Shown piece after piece: positions 25,752-37,197 of a stretch of DNA of 64,000 nucleotides. The notes below the pieces were generated by a model, which was not told the DNA's origin, did no database searches, and worked only from the letters and a program-made list of their open reading frames with translations. Every line of letters begins with the position of its first letter. Within the stretch, counting starts at the first letter, position 1. Origin of the DNA: JACCTU01 sp963737405 (GTDB lineage Bacteria > Actinomycetota > Thermoleophilia > Gaiellales > Gaiellaceae); NCBI GenBank assembly GCA_963737405.1, contig CAVTSL010000009.1:124001-188000 (forward strand). The letters are read 5' to 3'. The translations under genes were made by a program, and so were the position numbers.

Positions 25752-27017
25752 CTACTTCTTCGGTCCCTTGTCCTTTTCCGCGTTCCCGGGGTCGACCGGC
25801 GGGCCGTGCTCGGCGGCAGGGGTCTCCGGTGCGGCGGCGGGAGGCTCGGCCCGTTCCGGCGCCGCCGCGACGAGGTCTTTCGGCTTCGGCTGGTCGCGGC
25901 CTCGGGCCTGCTCAGGCTTTGGCTCGTCCGGCTTCCTCGCCTGGCCGGGCGGCGACTTCGCCTGTTCGGGCGCTGCGACGTCGACCGCGGCCTCGGTCGG
26001 AGCTTCGTGCAAGACGGTCGCCGCAGGCACCTCGGTCTGCGCCGCTGCTTGGACTCCCGTCTGGGTCGCGCCCGCCGCCGGTTTCGCCGGCGCGTGGGTT
26101 GCAGCGCGAACCTTCTTCGCGTGGCGCACGTGCTTGCGCACAGCCGGGAGGCCCGCGGCCGCTTTCGTCGGGCGCTGGACATGGGCCGCCGCGACCTTCT
26201 TCGACGGGTGGGCTTTCTTGGCGTGGTGCTGCGGCACGGTCACGGCGACCGCCGTGCCGGATGCCGCGACCGCCACGACCGCGACCTTCGCGGCGGCGCC
26301 GCCCTCGAACAGCGTCTTCAGGCCCGTCAGCAGCGCACCGGCGTCGAACGCCTTGCGGATCCGCGAGAGCGGCCTCGGGCGGCCGTTCTCGGTGCGGAGC
26401 TTCGATGCGAGCGTCCGGCGTGCGCGGAAGATGAGCGTCTCGACGGCCGACTGCGAGAGCTCGAGCTCGTCCGCGATCTCGTGGTACGAGAGCCCCCGCC
26501 ACTCGCGGAGGACGATCGCCCGGCGCTGGCTCGACGGCATGTCCTCGAGCGCGTCGGTCAGCCGCATCAGCTCGTCGGCCGACTCGCGCGCGGGCGCCGG
26601 GAGCACGTCCTGCACGGCGCCGAGGTCGCTCGGCGACTCGACGCGGGTGCGGCGGCGCGTCGAGCGCCGGCGCGTCAGGCACACGTTGTGCGCGATCTTG
26701 AACAGCCACGGAAGCTCGGCGTCCGGCGTCACGCCGCGCTGCAGCGCGCGGTGCGCGTTGAGGAACGTCGACTGCACGGCGTCCTCCGCCTCGTCGCGCG
26801 AGCCGAGCTGGTTCACGCAGAAGCCGAGGATCTGCGGCGCGTAGCGCTCGTAGAGATCCTGCGTCGCGTCCGCGTCGGGCGCTTGGCGCTCGACCCGTGC
26901 TGCACGTCCGATGGAGGGGACAGCGGCTATGAGAACCTCACCTGGCGGTTGACCCCGGGTTGCCGCCCCCGGGACGGTGACTCGTCGGAGTGTGGGTGAG
27001 GTTCGAAGGGCTTGCAA
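25752..27017 (-). CDS. ECF-type sigma factor with membrane helix and long Pro/Lys/Ala-rich tail
   Basis: Up to 421 residues. The sigma part: region 2 (LYERYAPQILGFCVNQLGSR, DEAEDAVQSTFLNAHRALQR, LPWLFKIAHNVCLTRRRSTR) and region 4 (LEDMPSSQRRAIVLREWRGL, SYHEIADELELSQSAVETLI). After it a hydrophobic stretch (AAKVAVVAVAASGTAVAVTV) and about 150 residues of low complexity, rich in Ala, Pro, Lys and Glu (KPDEPKPEQARGRDQPKPKD). The only in-frame start nearby is a TTG at 27017; the true start may be nearer IGRAARVERQAP. The sigma factor may be tethered to the membrane with its tail outside. No separate anti-sigma gene is adjacent. Confidence 0.78.
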   Translation of the reverse strand: MQALRTSPTLRRVTVPGAATRGQPPGEVLIAAVPSIGRAARVERQAPDADATQDLYERYAPQILGFCVNQLGSRDEAEDAVQSTFLNAHRALQRGVTPDAELPWLFKIAHNVCLTRRRSTRRRTRVESPSDLGAVQDVLPAPARESADELMRLTDALEDMPSSQRRAIVLREWRGLSYHEIADELELSQSAVETLIFRARRTLASKLRTENGRPRPLSRIRKAFDAGALLTGLKTLFEGGAAAKVAVVAVAASGTAVAVTVPQHHAKKAHPSKKVAAAHVQRPTKAAAGLPAVRKHVRHAKKVRAATHAPAKPAAGATQTGVQAAAQTEVPAATVLHEAPTEAAVDVAAPEQAKSPPGQARKPDEPKPEQARGRDQPKPKDLVAAAPERAEPPAAAPETPAAEHGPPVDPGNAEKDKGPKK

Positions 27018-27038
27018 GCCCCCGCGAAAGCCGTGCCG

Positions 27039-28127
27039 TTACGACTCGAGAACGAGGTTCAGCGCCAGCTCGCGGCGCAGGCGCACGAAGAGCGCCTCGA
27101 GGGCGAGCTCCGCGTTCAGGTTGAACTCCTCGAGCTCGCGCCACACCTGGCGGACGAGCTCGCAGGCCCGCTCGGCGGCGGCGAGCCGCTCGACGGTCGC
27201 GTCCTCGGTCAGCTCGGCGAGCCGGTCGGAGTGGATCGCGGCCCGCTCGGCTCCGGTCGCGACGACCACGAGGTCTCGGTACCAGGCGGCGAGCTCTTCG
27301 AGCGAGGCGAGCAGCTCCTCGCGCTCCGCCCCGCGCTGGGCGCGCCGGAGGCGCTGGTCCGCCTCGCGCTGGGTGAGGTCGAGGCGCTCGAGCTCGCCCT
27401 CGGCGGCCTCTCGTGCGCCGGCACCGCGCTCGGCCGCGGCGGCGAGGATGTCGGCCGCGGCCTCGCCGGGCTCGAAGGACGCGTCGCGGTAGACGTCGCG
27501 CGCGAGCGTCAGCAGCGCGTCGCGCCGCCTCGCCGCGGCCGGGTCGAGGAGCCGGTCGACGCGGTCGAGCCGGCCGCCGGCGACGCGCGCGAGCGCCGTC
27601 ATCTGCTCCGGCTCGAGCCCCGGCGCGCGGCCCTCGATCTCCTCGCGCACCGCACGCTCCGAGAGCCGCCGGAAGGGCACGTGCTGGCAGCGCGAGCGAA
27701 TCGTCTCCGGGATCGGGCCGAGGTCGCTCGCGACGAGCACCATCACCGCGTACGGCGGCGGCTCCTCGAGGTCCTTGAGCAGCGCGTCGGCGGCGTCCTC
27801 GTTCATCGTGTCGGCGTCGTAGATCAGGTAGACGCGCCGGTCCGCCTCGAACGGGCGCATGTGCAGGTCGTGCCGGAGCTCGCGGATGTCGCCGATGCGG
27901 ATCTGGTCGCCGATCGGCTCGAGCGGGTAGACGTCCGGATGCGCGTGGCGGAGGACGCGGTCGGGCGAGCCGATCAGCTCGGCCGCGAACGCAAGCGCCG
28001 CCCGCCGCTTGCCGACCCCGCGCGGGCCGTGGAAGAGGTAGGCGTGCGCGGGCGCGTCGTCGGCGAGCGCCGCGCGGAGGAGGCGCTTCGCCTCGGGCTG
28101 CTCAGGAAACGTCTCGAAGCTGTCCAC
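27039..28127 (-). CDS. holB: DNA polymerase III subunit delta'
   Basis: 362 residues from a GTG. Clamp-loader AAA+ fold: HAYLFHGPRGVGKRRAALAF (Walker A), VYLIYDADTMNEDAADALLK (Walker B region) and IRSRCQHVPFRRLSERAVRE with the SRC motif holding the arginine finger. The zinc Cys cluster common in delta' is absent. The C-terminal 150 residues are helical (ELLASLEELAAWYRDLVVVA). It acts in the clamp loader that places the beta clamp on DNA. Its start overlaps the end of tmk by 26 bases, a common gene pair. Confidence 0.9.
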   Translation of the reverse strand: MDSFETFPEQPEAKRLLRAALADDAPAHAYLFHGPRGVGKRRAALAFAAELIGSPDRVLRHAHPDVYPLEPIGDQIRIGDIRELRHDLHMRPFEADRRVYLIYDADTMNEDAADALLKDLEEPPPYAVMVLVASDLGPIPETIRSRCQHVPFRRLSERAVREEIEGRAPGLEPEQMTALARVAGGRLDRVDRLLDPAAARRRDALLTLARDVYRDASFEPGEAAADILAAAAERGAGAREAAEGELERLDLTQREADQRLRRAQRGAEREELLASLEELAAWYRDLVVVATGAERAAIHSDRLAELTEDATVERLAAAERACELVRQVWRELEEFNLNAELALEALFVRLRRELALNLVLES

Positions 28128-28701
28128 GGATGGTCTCGGCGAGCTGCTCGGGTTCGAGCGAGCCGTCCACGACGAGGATACGGCGCGGGAAGAGCTCCGC
28201 GAGCTCGCGGTACGCGCGGTCGACCTTCTGGACGAACTCGTCGTCCTCGCGCTCGATGCGGTCGCGGGTGTCGCCGCCGCGGCGGCGCGACTCGCCGGGA
28301 TCGACGAGGAGGAGGAAGGTGCGGTCGGGGAGAAGCCCGCGCGTCGCCTGGAGGTTCAGGTCGAGCACGCGTTCGACGCCGAGCCCGCGCGCGATCCCCT
28401 GGTACGCGAGCGACGAGTCGATGAAGCGGTCGCAGAGCACGACCGCTCCGCGCGCGAGCGCCGGCGCGATCACCTCGTCGACGAGCTGCGCGCGGGCGGC
28501 GGCGAAAAGCGCGGCCTCGGCCCACGGGACGACCGGGTGGTCGAGGTGGAGCACGACGTTCCGGATCTGCTCGCCGACCTCGGTGCCGCCCGGCTCGCGC
28601 GTCGTGACGACCTCGCGGCCCTCGCGCTCGAGGTGGTTCCTGAGCAGCTCGACCTGCGTCGTCTTGCCGGAGCCGTCCAGCCCCTCGAAGGTCACGAACA
28701 T
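28102..28701 (-). CDS. tmk: Thymidylate kinase
   Basis: 199 residues from an ATG. P-loop FVTFEGLDGSGKTTQVELLR, the DR(Y/F/H) motif in VVLCDRFIDSSLAYQGIARG, and the lid GESRRRGGDTRDRIEREDDE. It converts dTMP to dTDP, following ThyX in the same pathway. TATGCT on the minus strand, eight bases upstream of the ATG, may be the -10. It is transcribed with holB. Confidence 0.95.
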   Translation of the reverse strand: MFVTFEGLDGSGKTTQVELLRNHLEREGREVVTTREPGGTEVGEQIRNVVLHLDHPVVPWAEAALFAAARAQLVDEVIAPALARGAVVLCDRFIDSSLAYQGIARGLGVERVLDLNLQATRGLLPDRTFLLLVDPGESRRRGGDTRDRIEREDDEFVQKVDRAYRELAELFPRRILVVDGSLEPEQLAETIRGQLRDVS

Positions 28702-28754
28702 CGCGCCGGAGCATAGGGAGGAGCGTCGGGGCGCGGGCCGAAAGGAGGCGTCCC

Positions 28755-29243
28755 GTGGACTATCCCGTCGAGGCGAACCGCTGGCGCACGCGCGCCATCG
28801 TCCTTGCGGCAGTGGCCGCGCTCGAGCTGATGGTGCTGCTCGGGCTCGGAGCCGTCGCAGCGGGGCGGATGCTGTCAGGCGAGGTGAAGACGGCGGCGCG
28901 GGCGCACGAGCTGCCGGCCCGGAAGACACCGCCGGCGTCGGCGCCCGACCGTCCCATCCTCGAGCGTTCGCAGACGTCGGTCGTCGTGCTGAACGGCAAC
29001 GGCGTCTCCGGCGCCGCGGGGGCGAGCGCGGCGCGCGTGCGGAAGCTGACGTACGTCGTCGCGGGCGTCGGCAATGCACCGCGGAGCGACTTCGCGCACA
29101 CGATCGTCATGTACCGCGACGGCTACCGCCGAGAGGGGCAGCGGCTCGCGCACGACGTCGGGATCAAGCTCGTCGGACCGCTCGACGGTCTGCGCGCGAA
29201 AGAGTTGATGGGCGCGCACATCGCGCTCGTCCTCGGTCGCTGA
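28755..29243 (+). CDS. LytR_C domain membrane protein
   Basis: 162 residues from a GTG with AAAGGAGG upstream. One membrane helix (IVLAAVAALELMVLLGLGAV) after a 13-residue cytoplasmic start, a linker, then a LytR C-terminal-like domain: TSVVVLNGNGVSGAAGASAA, RKLTYVVAGVGNAPRSDFAH and RLAHDVGIKLVGPLDGLRAK. LytR_C domains occur at the ends of LytR-CpsA-Psr ligases or alone on membrane anchors; the function of the isolated form is unknown. Divergent from tmk. Confidence 0.78.
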   Translation: MDYPVEANRWRTRAIVLAAVAALELMVLLGLGAVAAGRMLSGEVKTAARAHELPARKTPPASAPDRPILERSQTSVVVLNGNGVSGAAGASAARVRKLTYVVAGVGNAPRSDFAHTIVMYRDGYRREGQRLAHDVGIKLVGPLDGLRAKELMGAHIALVLGR

Positions 29244-29251
29244 AATTCGCC

Positions 29252-29280
29252 TTGACTTCGTCGGCTGTGCGCCGCACTAT
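29252..29280 (+). promoter_or_regulatory. Promoter TTGACT - 17 - CACTAT
   Basis: TTGACT at 29252-29257 matches five of six -35 consensus bases and CACTAT at 29275-29280 matches the ends of the -10, with 17 bases between. It is the clearest housekeeping-type promoter in the window and drives the three small frames that follow. Confidence 0.55.
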
Positions 29281-29332
29281 GGAACGTTCAACTGCGAGAC
29301 GTTCGTTTCGCCGTTTTCGAAAGGAGGTCAGC

Positions 29333-29383
29333 TTGCGCTTCACCGATTCGATTCATGCGGGTTGGCCTCTCGTCGCGTTCTGA
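29333..29383 (+). CDS. Possible 16-residue peptide (first of three small frames)
   Basis: TTG start, preceded at seven bases by AAAGGAGGT, a near-perfect ribosome site. It encodes MRFTDSIHAGWPLVAF and stops at 29381-29383. A leader peptide is one possibility, but the product has no run of a single amino acid that would suggest attenuation. Support is from the ribosome site, the upstream promoter and the repetition of the pattern twice more downstream. Confidence 0.4.
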   Translation: MRFTDSIHAGWPLVAF

Positions 29384-29501
29384 GAACGCGCCGCGGGGCA
29401 CTCCCCGTCCTCCCTTGACCGCTCACCCGCGCGCTGCTCGGCGCAACGGCGAGTGACAAACGCGCGCTGACGCGCGCCAGACACGAAAGGAGAGCGCATC
29501 C

Positions 29502-29591
29502 GTGCGAGGACTGCTCCTTGCCATGAACGGACGCGAAACGCCGACGCAACGAAAGGAGGGACCGTGGACTACGAGGCACTCCGACAGCTGA
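29502..29591 (+). CDS. Possible 29-residue peptide (second small frame)
   Basis: GTG start preceded by CGAAAGGAG nine bases upstream. The peptide begins MRGLLLAMNGRETPTQRKEG. Its last 28 bases overlap the next frame, whose ribosome site lies inside it, so translation could be coupled. I recognise no homologue. Confidence 0.35.
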   Translation: MRGLLLAMNGRETPTQRKEGPWTTRHSDS

Positions 29592-29743
29592 CCCGTGATC
29601 GTCGCGACGCACGCACGCGTGACGCGCACGCCGAGCGTCTGTGGCTGCAGGCACGCCGCCGGCAGACCCGCCGGCGCCGGCTACTGCTCGACGCCACGCG
29701 TGAGTGGCTGCTGCCCGCCCGCCGCGCCGCGAGCCGTGCATAG
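29564..29743 (+). CDS. Possible 59-residue Arg-rich protein (third small frame)
   Basis: GTG start, with CGAAAGGAGGG four bases upstream. The product begins MDYEALRQLTRDRRDARTRD and continues with QARRRQTRRRRLLLDATREW; 18 or so of 59 residues are Arg. Strongly basic and probably helical, it could bind nucleic acid. It is the longest of the three frames and the most likely to be a real protein. No family recognised. Confidence 0.5.
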   Translation: MDYEALRQLTRDRRDARTRDAHAERLWLQARRRQTRRRRLLLDATREWLLPARRAASRA

Positions 29744-29841
29744 CGACGACGCAACGAACGGAGCCCACGCGCCCGGCCGACCGCAACCGTCCGCCGGGCG
29801 CGTGGCGCTCCGGTTCTCCGCGAAACGTCCGCGTAGGCCAG

Positions 29842-30008
29842 GTCCGGGGTCTGACCCCGGACTACGCCCCGCGGGACGCGTCCGAGGTGTCCCCGACCGG
29901 GCTCGGCAAGCACACGAAGCCGCTGCAAACCGGCGGTCGACGGTCGCGCTCGGCGGGCGCCGGCGTCCGACCCGGGAGCGCCCGGAGGGACGTGTCCGGG
30001 GTCAGACC
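29842..30008. repeat. Palindrome and inverted repeat pair (GGTCTGACCCCGGAC)
   Basis: A near-perfect 21-base palindrome, GTCCGGGGTC-T-GACCCCGGAC, lies at 29842-29862. Its right half, GGTCTGACCCCGGAC (29848-29862), recurs as an exact 15-base inverted copy at 29994-30008. The 131 bases between hold no gene I can support. A weaker relative, GTCCGGGGTCCGACC, lies before nrdJ at about 34330. This looks like a REP-type dispersed repeat. Confidence 0.6.
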
Positions 30009-30019
30009 CTGGCCACGCC

Positions 30020-30025
30020 CATAAT
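30020..30025 (+). promoter_or_regulatory. -10-like CATAAT, leaderless start for methyltransferase
   Basis: CATAAT, six bases (CGACGC), then the GTG at 30032. The CGACG(C/T) spacer is nearly the same as at 22901-22906. Confidence 0.45.
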
Positions 30026-30031
30026 CGACGC

Positions 30032-30751
30032 GTGGACGAGCGCAAGCAGGCCGAGGTCGACTACCCCGAACGCGTCGGGGAGGCCGGCCGCGAGTGGCTC
30101 CGCACGAAGCCGTTCGCGAACGAGCCGCGCGAGACCGCGCGCCACCTGATCGACGCGGGCTACGTGATCGAGCTGCTCGACCTCCGCCCCGGCATGCGCT
30201 TCGTCGAGCTCGGCTGCGGCTCCGGCTGGATGACGCGCTTCGTCGCGCGCCACGGGCTCGACGCGCACGGCTACGACATCTCGCCGGCGATGATCGACAT
30301 CGCGCGCGAGCAGGCACGCGAGGAAGGCGTCGACGCGCACTTCGAGGCCGCCGACTTCGAGAGCCTCGACCTCCACGGGAACTTCGACGCCGCGCTGACC
30401 TACGACGCGCTCCACCACAGCGCCCGCCCCGACCTCGTGATCGCCACCGCAAGACGCGCGCTCAAGCCCGGCGGCCTCCTGCTCGTCTCCGAGCCGAACT
30501 GGAAGCAGCGCTTCCAGGGCCGCGGCGCCACCGAGGAGTACGGCACGACCGAGCTCGGCTACTCGCCGCGCCGCCTCAAGCGCCTCCTCAAGGACAACGA
30601 CTTCACCGACGTCCGCCGCTTCCACAACAACCGCAAGCGCCTCTTCGGCAACCGCCCGGGCGACGTGCTGGCGCACCTCGCCGAGCCGCTGACCTATCGT
30701 CTGCTCGCACCGTTCTGGACGCAGATCTGGCTCCGCGCCCGCGCACGATGA
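30032..30751 (+). CDS. Class I SAM-dependent methyltransferase
   Basis: 239 residues from a GTG. SAM-binding motif I is MRFVELGCGSGWMTRFVARH, motif II region GYDISPAMIDIAREQ, motif IV FDAALTYDALHHSARPD, and motif post-I HFEAADFESLDL. The C-terminal third (SPRRLKRLLKDNDFTDVRRF) is family-specific. It probably methylates a small molecule or lipid. Its stop overlaps the ATG of the LanC-like gene (ATGA), so the two may act in one pathway. Confidence 0.85.
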   Translation: MDERKQAEVDYPERVGEAGREWLRTKPFANEPRETARHLIDAGYVIELLDLRPGMRFVELGCGSGWMTRFVARHGLDAHGYDISPAMIDIAREQAREEGVDAHFEAADFESLDLHGNFDAALTYDALHHSARPDLVIATARRALKPGGLLLVSEPNWKQRFQGRGATEEYGTTELGYSPRRLKRLLKDNDFTDVRRFHNNRKRLFGNRPGDVLAHLAEPLTYRLLAPFWTQIWLRARAR

Positions 30752-31931
30752 CCGAGCTCTACCAGCCGGAGACGTTCGAGCCGCTCACGGACACGCCGTG
30801 GGACGAGGCGCGCGTCGCCGACGCGATCCAGGCAATCGTCGACCGCCGCCGAGGACGCGTTCGACGACGAGAGACCTCTGGCCCTCCGGCGAGTGGGAGA
30901 GCTGGCAGAACGCGCTCCCGCTCAAGAGCCTCTACGTCGGCGCGTCGGGAGTCGTCTGGGCGCTGCACGCGCTCCGCAGCCGCGGCCGCGCCGACGGCCG
31001 GCTCGACCTCGCGAACGCGATCGCGCGCACCCACGAGGCCTGGCAGAACGAGCCCGACCTGATGCGGGACACCGAGCTCCCGACGACGGCCGAGGCCGCA
31101 CTCCTCACCGGCGAGAGCGGGATCCTCATGACCGCCTGGCTCATCGAGCCAACGCAAGAACGAGCCGACCGCCTCCACGACCGAATCCGAGAGAACGCCG
31201 ACAACGAGGCGATCGAGATCATGTGGGGCTCGCCCGGCACGATGCTCGCCGCCGCCGAGCTCCACCGCCGCACCGGCGAAGAGCGCTGGGCCGACGCCTG
31301 GCGCGAGAGCGCGCAGATCCTCCTCGAAAGCCGCGAGGACGACGGCCTCTGGACGAAGAAGCTCTACGGCGACACGAGCCGCAGCCTCACGCCGCCGCAC
31401 GGAGTCACCGGCATCGTCCAGGCGTTTCGCAGCACCGACTTCCTGGACACCGATCAGCTCGAGCGCGACACGAACGCCATCCTGCGCCGCAACGCCGTCT
31501 TCGAGGACGGCCTCGCGAACTGGCCGACGCGGGACAAGCACGGCCTCGTCGCGCCGGACGGCGAGGTTCGTCTGCAGTGGTGCTGCGGCTCACCGGGCAT
31601 CGTGATCGCCGCCGGCCCGTATCTCGACGAAGACCTCCTGCTCGCAGGCGCCGAGCTGATCTGGCAGGCCGGCGCGCACGAAGACGAGAAGGGCCCGTCG
31701 ATCTGCCACGGCACCGCCGGCAACGGCTACGCGCTCCTCCGCACCTTCGAGCGCACACAAGACGAGCTCTGGCTCGAGCGCGCACGCCGCTTCGCCATGC
31801 ACGCGCTCGAGCAGGTCGAGCGCCGCGAGCCGCGCTACTCGCTCTGGACGGGCGACGTCGGCGCCGCGCTCTTCGCGTCCGACTGCCTCGACGCCCGCCC
31901 GCGCTACCCGATCCTCGAGACCTGGGCCTAG
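30748..31931 (+). CDS. LanC-like / glycosyl-hydrolase-like alpha-barrel protein (frameshifted near start)
   Basis: Starts MTELYQPETFEPLTDTPWDE, overlapping the methyltransferase stop. Between about 30848 and 30875 the frame shifts twice; from 30870 a long frame reads LWPSGEWESWQNALPLKSLY and runs to 31931. The zinc ligands of LanC cyclases are in place: LQWCCGSPGIVIAA for the first Cys and ICHGTAGNGYALL for the Cys-His pair; repeats such as YVGASGVVWALHALRS and GESGILMTAWLIEPTQE are the Gly-rich barrel motifs. Total about 394 residues. LanC-like proteins add thiols to dehydrated peptides or glutathione to electrophiles. No lanthipeptide precursor or dehydratase is seen nearby, so a LanCL-type role is more likely. 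Confidence 0.75.
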
Positions 31932-33708
31932 CTAACAGCCGGTCGGGTTGATCTTGCAGCGCGCCCGCTGCACCCACTCGACGTGCGGCCCGTGCGGATC
32001 GAGCGCGTACATCCGGTTGAACCGCTCGTACGCGTCCTGGTAGCGCTTGTTGTCGTACTCGAGCCGACCGAGCGTGTACCACGCCTCGCGGTTCGCCGGC
32101 TGCACCGCGACCGCGTCCGCGTAGTAGTCGCGCGCGCGGTCGAACTGCCCGAGCGCGTCCTGGATGTACCCGAGCGCGAACAGCGGCTCGACGGACGTCG
32201 GGTTGAGCGCGCGCGCCTGCTCGGCATCGTCGGCAGCCGACGCGAAGTCGCCGCGCTCGATCGCGCTGAACGCGGCGTCGATCTTCCGATCCGCGAGCCA
32301 CGGCGCCGACAGCGAGTACACGCCCGCCAGCGCGATCGCCGCCACGCCCGCCGCCCACAGCGCGTCGCGCCCACCGCGCCGCTCACCGCGCGGGAGCAGC
32401 ACGCCGAGCGTCGCAAACGCGACCGCCCCGGCCGCAGTGAAGTCCCAGTGGATGTCGTACAAAACTCCCACCACGAACAGCCCGAGCACGATCAGCAGCG
32501 CGCGCTCGCGCCGCACCGCGAACCCGGCGCACACGACCGCACCGGCGAAGAGCGCGAGCCCGATCAACCCCGTCTCGCTCCAGAGCTGCAGCGGCAGCGA
32601 GTGCGGCTCGCGCACCTCGACGTTCGACTGCCGGTAGCGCCGGTGCGTGACCTGGAACGCCCCCGCCCCGTTGCCGAAGACCGGGTTGTCCGCGATCCCG
32701 TGCGCCGCCTCCTTCCACCACTGCGCGCGGTTGTTGCTGCTCCCCTCGGTGAGCCGAACGGGGCTCTCCGGCGTCACGGGATCGGAGAAGTCGAGCGCCG
32801 CGCGCACGCCGACGAACAGCAAGCGCCACGGCGACCACCGGAACGACGGCATACGCGGCAACCCGCAACGCCAACCCACGGCGCTCCGCCGGCAGATCCA
32901 ACCGCGCGAGCACCGCGACGAGCCCCGCCCCCACCACCAACGCGAGCCCGAGCCACAACCCGGCCGAGAGCCGCTCCGAGTGCGGCTGCCCGTCCTTCGC
33001 GATCCCGTCGAACGACAGCCCGAACGCGCCGACCGCCAACCCGAGAGGCACCGACACCGCGAGCCGAAACGCGGGCTCGTACCGCGAACGCTCGAACACG
33101 AGCCACACCGCAGCCGCGAGGATCGCCAGCAGCAACCCGCCGCGCGACTGCGTCAAGAGAATCGCGACGACCGCGCCGTACAAGAGCAGCACCGACAGCA
33201 GCCGTGAGCGCAACCGCAGCGCAAGCGGCACCGCGCACGCCGCGAGCAACCCGAGCGTGTTCCAGTACCCGACGGGCTCGTTCAACCGCGCGCGCCGCCC
33301 GTCGTCGAGCGCGAACACCTTCACCCCGAGCGCCCACGCGATGAACCCGCCGAGCAGCCCCGCCAGCAGATCCGCGTACCGCTCGCGCGACGCGAACAGC
33401 CCCACGCACAGGAACGCGAGGTACACGAGCATCCGGTTGAAGAAGTCCCACGACCGGTCGGGCGCGTCCGACCAGAGGATCGACGCACCGCTCCAGACCG
33501 CGAACGCCGAGAAGAGCCCGACGCACCAGAGCCCCGTGCGCGTCAGCACCGGCCGCGGCAGCGCCCCCATCAGCGACGCGCCGAGCAAGCACGCCGCAGC
33601 GACCACCACAGCGGCTCCGACCCAGAAGAACCGCCCCTCGCCCGCAACGAGCGCCGCGGCAAGCAGGATGCCGAGCGCGGCGAGGATCACGTTGCCGCCG
33701 CTCCGCAC
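31932..33708 (-). CDS. O-antigen ligase/polymerase-like membrane protein with C-terminal TPRs (one frameshift)
   Basis: About 590 residues from a GTG. N-terminal 430: ten or more membrane helices with the Wzy/WaaL block RARLNEPVGYWNTLGLLAAC, LLTQSRGGLLLAILAAAVWL and, after a frameshift near 32820, NPVFGNGAGAFQVTHRRYRQ and EPHSLPLQLWSETGLIGLAL. C-terminal 150: tetratricopeptide-like repeats (EQARALNPTSVEPLFALGYI, AVAVQPANREAWYTLGRLEY). Both parts are on the same strand with one base lost or gained. It probably joins or polymerises surface glycans. Tail ends RARCKINPTGC. Confidence 0.8.
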
Positions 33709-33715
33709 GCGGCCG

Positions 33716-33721
33716 AAGCTA
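33716..33721 (-). promoter_or_regulatory. -10-like TAGCTT before 31932-33708
   Basis: On the minus strand TAGCTT is followed by seven bases and the GTG at 33708, close to the leaderless spacing seen elsewhere. Confidence 0.35.
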
Positions 33722-33809
33722 CCACGGGCTTACAAGACGCTTACTCGGGTATTACTGGAGGCTCACTCCGGGCGGGGATAGTCAGATCGGGCCCCGCCCA
33801 GACCGCCGC

Positions 33810-34316
33810 ATGCCAAAGCGCCTCCTCCTCACGACCCTGCTCATCGCCAGCCTGTTCGGCGCGGTGCCGGGCGTCGCCTCGGCCGCGACGTGCTGGAAGG
33901 AGCTCGTGAACGACTACTGGGCCGACAACCGCGTCGACCGCACCTATCCGATCTCGTGCTACCGCGAGGCGATGGAGAAGCTCCCGCGCGACGTCCAGGA
34001 GTACTCCGACGCCCAGGACGACCTCCGCCGGGCGCTCCTCCTCGCGATCCGCGACGAGCGCGACTCGGGCGGGGGCTACAGCGGCGAGACCGGCACGACC
34101 GAGCCCACGCCCCAGGTCGACGACAACGCCTCGCAGGGCTTCTTCCGCGAGGTGATCGACAGGATCGGCCCGAGGAACGCCGACTCGATCCCGGTGCCGC
34201 TCCTCGTCCTCGGCTCGATCGCGCTCCTCCTCCTGGGGGCCGCCGGCGTCAGCTACGTGACCCGGTACATCCAGGCCCGCCGGATGCATCCGGCGCCTCC
34301 CGAACCGCGCCCGTAA
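33810..34316 (+). CDS. Exported protein with C-terminal membrane anchor
   Basis: 168 residues from an ATG. Signal peptide (LLLTTLLIASLFGAVPGVAS then AA), then TCWKELVNDYWADNRVDRTY and YPISCYREAMEKLPRDVQEY with two Cys that could pair, a Gly/Thr/Pro linker, and a C-terminal helix (VPLLVLGSIALLLLGAAGVS) with a short basic tail. It looks like a surface-attached small protein. Function unknown. Similar small genes often lie next to cell-envelope genes. Confidence 0.65.
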   Translation: MPKRLLLTTLLIASLFGAVPGVASAATCWKELVNDYWADNRVDRTYPISCYREAMEKLPRDVQEYSDAQDDLRRALLLAIRDERDSGGGYSGETGTTEPTPQVDDNASQGFFREVIDRIGPRNADSIPVPLLVLGSIALLLLGAAGVSYVTRYIQARRMHPAPPEPRP

Positions 34317-34397
34317 CCCCAGGCGTTCCGTCCGGGGTCCGACCTACCCTGGTCCTCCCCGCAGTACCCGCGGATCACTAGCCTTGGGAGGAGAAAC

Positions 34398-37166
<2,769 letters not shown>

Positions 37167-37197
37167 CTGGTTGCAGGCGGTGTGACTCCTCACCGGA

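Noticed and set aside
29863..29993. Gene between the inverted repeat copies
   Set aside because: Frames here are Arg/Pro-rich, without ribosome sites or recognisable motifs.
34317..34397. Possible cobalamin riboswitch before the B12-dependent reductase
   Set aside because: The gap is only 81 bases and lacks the B12-box; it contains only a ribosome site and a weak copy of the GTCCGGGGTC motif.
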